From NCBI GenBank assembly GCA_029976905.1, contig JAPOLW010000096.1, positions 1 to 10,311 of the forward strand: DNA of 10,311 bases, in the 5' to 3' direction. This stretch comes from a bacterium (GTDB lineage Bacteria > Desulfobacterota > Binatia > UBA12015). Made by a program: the position numbers and the translations under genes. The notes beneath the pieces were generated by a model. It was not told the origin of the DNA and did not search any database. It saw only the letters and a program-made list of their open reading frames with translations. This document shows, piece by piece, positions 7,100-10,311 of the stretch. Numbering within the stretch: position 1 is the first letter of the stretch; each line of letters begins with the position of its first letter.

Positions 7100-8818
7100 T
7101 CATTCCCGGTAGACCGCGGTTCCACCGAGCAGCACGAACATCTCGTCGTCTGTGGTCTGGCCGCCGGAGATCGAACAAGCATCGCAAAGGCCGTCGCCCC
7201 GTCCGGCTTCGCTGTCGCAGGTCGCATGGTCACCGGGCCCGGCGCAGGGTGCGCCCGTCCGCCCCTCGGCACAGGCCACGGGCTCACACGTACTGCGGGC
7301 GGGCTTGCGGGAGAGTCGCGTCACGGTCTGAAGGTTCGGGGAACCGTCCGCGTTCACCCCGTTGTTGAAGACCGCACAATACGTGAGCGTCCGCTCCTCT
7401 TCGTCCTGCGAATCGTACCTCAGGGGTGGGTCGTAACTCTTGAAGAGCGGGTCGTCGTAGAAGGGACTTTCGTAGATGACCTCACCGCTCGGATCCTCGA
7501 CCCAGAAAAACTCACCTCGCTTGTGGGTGTGGGACGCCAGATACAGGATTTCCTCCTCGCGCGAGAACGTTCGGGTCGAACACACCGTACGCTTTTCGAA
7601 GGGCGGAATACCCGTTGCGGCACCAATGGCCTCGAAGTGATTGAAGTGGGACATCTCGAAGCGGAGATCATCGGTGAAATAGAAGTTTCGATAGACGTGG
7701 TGCATGGTGTCCTTCGACGTGAGATTGAAGGCGTGCGAATTCCAGTAGACGAGACCGCGCACGGCCTGCCTCACGAAAAACCCGGGCGTGTCGAGGTCGG
7801 GAATGAGGTAGGTCTCGTCGAAATTGACGGCGCCGTTCGGCCGCCCCTCGGATGGGCCGAATCCGAAGCACGCGGTCTGCTCCACGATGGCAGAGCGGCA
7901 GAGTGAATCGGGACAATCGGCCGGCGCGAGTGGATCGCAAGGCTGGTCTCGACGCGGACCGTCTGCGCAGACCCATTCGCCGAACGACGGATCGTCGATG
8001 CGCGACAAGTCCACGGTCGGCTTCATCACGATGATGTGGTGCGTATTGGGATCCTCCCGGCGCTCTTCGCGCTTCACGAAGTAGTAGTCGCCGGTTTCGT
8101 CGAGGAAGCGCTCCGGGATCTGTCCAGAGAAGTCGAAATAGGATGCGAAGCAAAGTTCGACCTCGCTCCCGGCGGCAATCCGGTGCGGCGGCATGACGAG
8201 CTGCACCCCCTCCCCGGCCGCGGGTGTCGCCAGGGGCACGACCTCCACCGGTGCCGCCTCCGGCAGACACGCGCCCAGAAGTTTGCCCACGTGGTCGGAG
8301 CCGAGGCCCGCATTGCCCGTGACCGCTCCCGCGGTGGGGGCTCCCGCCTCGATCCAGATGCGAAGCGCTGCCAGTCGATCCTTCGACAGCGGCGCGCCAG
8401 AGAACGGCATCGGGCGACCCGCGATCGCCTGGCCGGCGAGCAGGGAGGGATCTGTCGCCGCGGCAAGTTTCAGGAAGAGATAACTCCGCAGTGGATCCTT
8501 GGGGGTGATGCGGGAGAACGCGCTGCTGCTCGACGGTGCGTCGATGAGGTTTTCGACGGCCACGTCGGCGCGAAGATCCAGGCCGCCCGATGCCGACGAT
8601 CCATGGCAGGCCTCCGCCGTGCACCCCGGCCGTTCGAGTACGAGCTCATGGATCGCCGCCCAGGTCGATTCGAACGGCTCGCACTGAATCTCCTGCCCGG
8701 GGGGCGGTTCGGGATCCTGCGGGATCGGCGTCGAAGGGCCGGTGCCGCCGTCGCCGCAACCAGCGCAGCAAAGAATCGCAAGAACTCCGGCAATGACCGT
8801 TTGGCGGGTAGGCGTCAT
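7100..8818 (-). CDS. Predicted lipoprotein: cytochrome-c-like segment fused to copper type II monooxygenase (PHM/DBH-like) domain
   Basis: The product is 572 aa from an ATG at 8818. This start has GAGGAA just upstream and makes the protein begin with a lipoprotein signal (hydrophobic run, then CAG-C21). Residues 22-42 are a Pro/Gly linker. Residues 60-165 look like a small heme-c domain: GCTAEACHG (C66-x4-C71-H72), a possible distal Met in GRPMPFSG (M137), and IWIEAGAP. Residues 200-570 match the ascorbate-type copper monooxygenase fold. All six expected ligands can be placed: H260/H261 (THHIIVM) and H362 (YWNSHAFN) for one copper; H430/H432 (SHTHKRG) and M560 (TTDDEMFVL) for the other. Two Cys-rich insertions occur (284-307 and 511-548). 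The known family hydroxylates C-H bonds of peptides or dopamine using ascorbate; the substrate here is unknown. An appended heme domain could supply electrons (inference). The domain assignment is from motifs only; heme attachment is unproven. Confidence 0.83.
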   Translation of the reverse strand: MTPTRQTVIAGVLAILCCAGCGDGGTGPSTPIPQDPEPPPGQEIQCEPFESTWAAIHELVLERPGCTAEACHGSSASGGLDLRADVAVENLIDAPSSSSAFSRITPKDPLRSYLFLKLAAATDPSLLAGQAIAGRPMPFSGAPLSKDRLAALRIWIEAGAPTAGAVTGNAGLGSDHVGKLLGACLPEAAPVEVVPLATPAAGEGVQLVMPPHRIAAGSEVELCFASYFDFSGQIPERFLDETGDYYFVKREERREDPNTHHIIVMKPTVDLSRIDDPSFGEWVCADGPRRDQPCDPLAPADCPDSLCRSAIVEQTACFGFGPSEGRPNGAVNFDETYLIPDLDTPGFFVRQAVRGLVYWNSHAFNLTSKDTMHHVYRNFYFTDDLRFEMSHFNHFEAIGAATGIPPFEKRTVCSTRTFSREEEILYLASHTHKRGEFFWVEDPSGEVIYESPFYDDPLFKSYDPPLRYDSQDEEERTLTYCAVFNNGVNADGSPNLQTVTRLSRKPARSTCEPVACAEGRTGAPCAGPGDHATCDSEAGRGDGLCDACSISGGQTTDDEMFVLLGGTAVYRE

Positions 8819-8822
8819 ACAG

Positions 8823-8828
8823 TTCCTC
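8823..8828 (-). promoter_or_regulatory. Ribosome binding site fixing the monooxygenase start
   Basis: On the minus strand GAGGAA lies just before the ATG at 8818 (GAGG with a 6-nt spacer). An in-frame ATG further upstream at 8905 would add 29 residues ahead of the lipoprotein signal, so the 8818 start is preferred. Confidence 0.6.
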
Positions 8829-9292
8829 GGGAATGAGAAGAATCGGCCCGGGACCAAGAGGTTCGAAGGGGTGCAAGCGTCGGCAGTGCGTTCCTGAATG
8901 CCCAACGCCGATCAACGCAACTGGTCGCCGGCCCCCGGGCCAACGCTCCCCGGACTACGACGGCTCTCTTCGCGCGTCAAGCAGTACGGCGAGAGCCGGG
9001 AGAACGAGGCGCTGGTGTGGGCGTCCCCCTGAGCACGCTCCTCCGGAGACGACGCTCGTGCGTACGGATTCCGGCAACGCCGTCGGCACGCACCCAGGCG
9101 AGCCCACGCGCTGGGTGTCTGCCCCGGGGCCCTCTCCCACAGAGCCGTTACCAGACGATCGACTCGAGCCCACAGGAGCAGCCCAAGCCGGAACTGGCCC
9201 AGCCTGACCAGCGGACAAGCTCCGCCCGTCGACAGGCCCCGCCGCGGGTCGCGGCCACGACGGTCGGGCCCCGCAAGGACCGCGCCTCTCGC
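8829..9292. other. Region with no convincing gene
   Basis: This roughly 460-bp stretch lies between the start of the monooxygenase gene and the end of the small exported-protein gene, and should contain the monooxygenase promoter. Open frames exist on both strands, but they translate to Arg/Pro/Gly-rich low-complexity sequence with no ribosome binding site, signal peptide or recognisable motif. I see no clear -35/-10 pair, tRNA, repeat or insertion-sequence end. The only structure noted is a short hairpin at 9241-9255. Confidence 0.55.
9241..9255. terminator. Short GC hairpin downstream of small exported-protein gene
   Basis: GCCGCG and CGCGGC form a perfect 6-bp stem around a 3-nt loop, 38 bp past the stop of the minus-strand small gene. 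No T-run follows it on that strand, so it may be only a GC-rich coincidence or part of a factor-dependent terminator. Confidence 0.22.
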
Positions 9293-9595
9293 CTAGCGCT
9301 TCCCCTCGACGGCACGGCCTGCGTCTTCGAGACCTTCCACCAGGCTCTCTGCCCCGTCCCCGACGATCTCGGCAGAGTCCGCCGCGACCCCCTCGCCGAT
9401 GCCGACAGCGGCCCCAGCCCCGACTCCACCTGCGGCCACACCGGTTTCGGGGGCCGCGGCACCCACCTTCGCGGCCGTGCCCGCCGTGGCGCCGACCACG
9501 TCGGCCGAGGCCGCTCCGGCCCGTTGGGGCCCACTTTCCGCGGCGGCCGGTGCGGCCAGACAAACGACCAGGGCGACAAAGAGAATCGCTTTCAT
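9293..9595 (-). CDS. Small exported Ala/Gly-rich protein with glycine zipper
   Basis: The product is 100 aa and I do not recognise a family. It has a textbook Sec signal peptide: MK, a hydrophobic core ILFVALVVCLA and a cleavage site after AAA (residue 19). The mature 81 residues are mostly Ala, Gly and Val with almost no aromatic residues. Residues 52-69 carry Gly at every fourth position (G57, G61, G65, G69; GxxxG repeats), a glycine-zipper pattern associated with tight helix packing or membrane insertion. The tail is acidic and helix-like (AESLVEGLEDAGRAVEG), ending in KR. Translation is supported by a strong AAAGGAG with an 8-nt spacer. It is transcribed away from the neighbouring nucleotidyltransferase gene and stands alone. 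It may be a periplasmic or envelope-associated protein. A longer open frame on the same strand in another phase (8955-9737) lacks a signal and ribosome binding site and is less likely. Confidence 0.7.
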   Translation of the reverse strand: MKAILFVALVVCLAAPAAAESGPQRAGAASADVVGATAGTAAKVGAAAPETGVAAGGVGAGAAVGIGEGVAADSAEIVGDGAESLVEGLEDAGRAVEGKR

Positions 9596-9603
9596 CTACT
9601 TCT

Positions 9604-9610
9604 CTCCTTT
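9604..9610 (-). promoter_or_regulatory. Strong ribosome binding site of the small exported-protein gene
   Basis: AAAGGAG on the minus strand lies 8 nt before the ATG at 9595. It is the best Shine-Dalgarno in the window and is the main reason, with the signal peptide, for choosing this frame over overlapping ones. Confidence 0.65.
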
Positions 9611-9794
9611 GAAGTTGCTTTCTCATCCATGCGAAACGACGAACTCCCGTCCCTTGAAAGCACTCCAGGGGTCGAGGCAGCAAGCGCCCCGGCGTTTCTC
9701 TTCCCGCGTGGGAGCTTCGCCAGCACCACGACCCCACGGGTGCCGCGGCGGCGCGTGCGTGCGTCTCTCGGCAGCTTCCCTATCCTCGGTGGAG
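9611..9794. other. Intergenic space between divergent genes
   Basis: This space of about 184 bp separates the small exported-protein gene (minus) from the nucleotidyltransferase gene (plus) and should hold both promoters. I could not identify convincing -35/-10 elements. A weak CGTGGG/CCCACG inverted repeat (9706-9711 with 9733-9738) is present. The nucleotidyltransferase frame stays open through this region, so an earlier GTG start (9759 or 9708) cannot be excluded. Confidence 0.4.
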
Positions 9795-10311
9795 GTGCCT
9801 CCACGTTTCCAACGAAAGCTGATTCTGCCCAATCGGTGCGAAGCCGAGCGTTATGCCGAACGCGTCGCCTCGTGGGTCGAGAGGGTTTTTGGCGAGCGGA
9901 CCGTCGGAGTCTGGCTCCTTGGCTCCCTTGCCTACGGCGGCTTTGGACCCGAGAGCGACGTCGACATCCAGACGGCCGTGCGGGAGCCCACGAGCGCGGA
10001 GATCGCCACGCTCGCCGACGGCCTCGCCCACCCCGGACTCCCGTGCCCCGCCGCCGGCCTCGAATTCGTCCTCTACGACGTACGTCGTCTCGTCCAGCCC
10101 ACCCCACCGCTGCGGTGGTCTCTCAATCTGAACGGGGGACCGTCGCGCGCATCTTCGATTTCGACCGATCCACGCACGCAGCCCGCACATTGGTTCGTCC
10201 TCGATCTCGCCATCGGTCGCGAACACGCACGCACCCTGCGCGGCGAACCCCTCGCGTCAATCGCAGGCCCGATCGCCGTCACAGACCAGAGACGAGCCAT
10301 CGCCGAGTCCA
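9795..10311 (+). CDS. AadA/ANT-type nucleotidyltransferase, 3' end outside window
   Basis: The reading frame runs to the right edge without a stop, so the gene is cut there; 172 complete codons are visible from the GTG at 9795. The nucleotidyltransferase signature is clear: VWLLGSLAYGGFGPESDVDI with G43-S44 and metal ligands D55 and D57, then a third acidic residue E90 in GLEFVLYDV, at the spacing of the AadA catalytic Glu. LRWSLNLNGGP and HWFVLDLAIGREHARTLRGEP match the following part of ANT(3'')/ANT(9)/DUF4111-like proteins. These enzymes transfer AMP from ATP to an aminoglycoside hydroxyl, but chromosomal relatives often have no proven antibiotic substrate. The start is uncertain: GTG at 9795 has GGAG directly abutting it, and GTG at 9789 is an alternative. 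Either gives about 43-45 residues before the GS motif, close to the family. There is no mobile-element context here. Confidence 0.78.
   Translation, partial: MPPRFQRKLILPNRCEAERYAERVASWVERVFGERTVGVWLLGSLAYGGFGPESDVDIQTAVREPTSAEIATLADGLAHPGLPCPAAGLEFVLYDVRRLVQPTPPLRWSLNLNGGPSRASSISTDPRTQPAHWFVLDLAIGREHARTLRGEPLASIAGPIAVTDQRRAIAES

Noticed and set aside
8036..8836. A 266-codon plus-strand frame opposite the monooxygenase
   Set aside because: It is a GC-driven shadow; the minus strand has the copper ligands and a signal sequence.
8833..9207. A 124-codon plus-strand frame in the gap
   Set aside because: There is no Shine-Dalgarno, its 5' end begins next to the divergent monooxygenase start, and the translation is Pro/Arg-rich low complexity.
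8955..9737. A 260-codon minus-strand frame overlapping the small exported-protein gene
   Set aside because: Arg/Gly-rich translation without signal peptide or ribosome binding site; the overlapping 100-aa frame has both.
1..10311. CRISPR arrays, tRNA genes, insertion sequences, attachment sites and phage genes
   Set aside because: No spaced direct repeats, cloverleaf-like segments, transposase or integrase motifs, or terminal inverted repeats were seen on either strand by reading.

Overview
The window is GC-rich, protein-dense bacterial chromosome. Several traits suggest a free-living, lipid-metabolising Gram-negative bacterium near Myxococcota or related 'deltaproteobacterial' lineages (Binatota-like groups are possible): a sulfatase-like protein ending in LGYVE, a secreted lipoprotein with a C-x4-CH cytochrome-like segment and a Cys-rich tail, and an HMG-CoA-synthase-like/DUF35 protein next to an SCP2-type thiolase. 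This placement is inference from protein style only; there is no rRNA or marker gene here. No tRNA, CRISPR array, insertion sequence or phage gene was seen.

Layout from left to right: (1) positions 1-1714, plus strand, hold two tightly coupled genes. The first is the 3' end of an acyl-CoA-handling protein with a DUF35 zinc-ribbon/OB domain. The second is a thiolase-fold enzyme starting 1 bp after it. Together they look like a thiolase/HMGCS-like/DUF35 carbon-carbon bond-forming or bond-breaking module. (2) 1790-3166, minus strand, is a membrane-anchored sulfatase/alkaline-phosphatase-superfamily protein in which Thr replaces the usual formylglycine Cys/Ser. (3) 3239-5308, plus strand, is a large polytopic membrane protein of GT-C/DUF6077-like appearance, divergent from (2). 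A perfect 12-bp palindrome lies in the 72-bp space between them, and the pair may act on the cell envelope or a surface glycan. (4) 5312-6988, minus strand, is a complete acyl-CoA synthetase whose stop lies 3 bp from the stop of (3). (5) 7100-8818, minus strand, is a predicted lipoprotein with a cytochrome-c-like segment followed by a copper type II monooxygenase (PHM/DBH-like) domain with all six expected copper ligands. (6) 8829-9292 has no convincing gene. (7) 9293-9595, minus strand, is a small exported Ala/Gly-rich protein with a glycine zipper. (8) From about 9795 to the right edge, plus strand, is the start of an AadA/ANT-type nucleotidyltransferase that continues outside the window.

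The acyl-CoA synthetase and the thiolase/DUF35 pair could belong to one lipid or isoprenoid/steroid acyl-CoA pathway, but they are separated by opposite-strand genes and are not one operon. The most unusual item is the predicted heme-plus-copper monooxygenase lipoprotein. No clearly new multi-gene system is evident.
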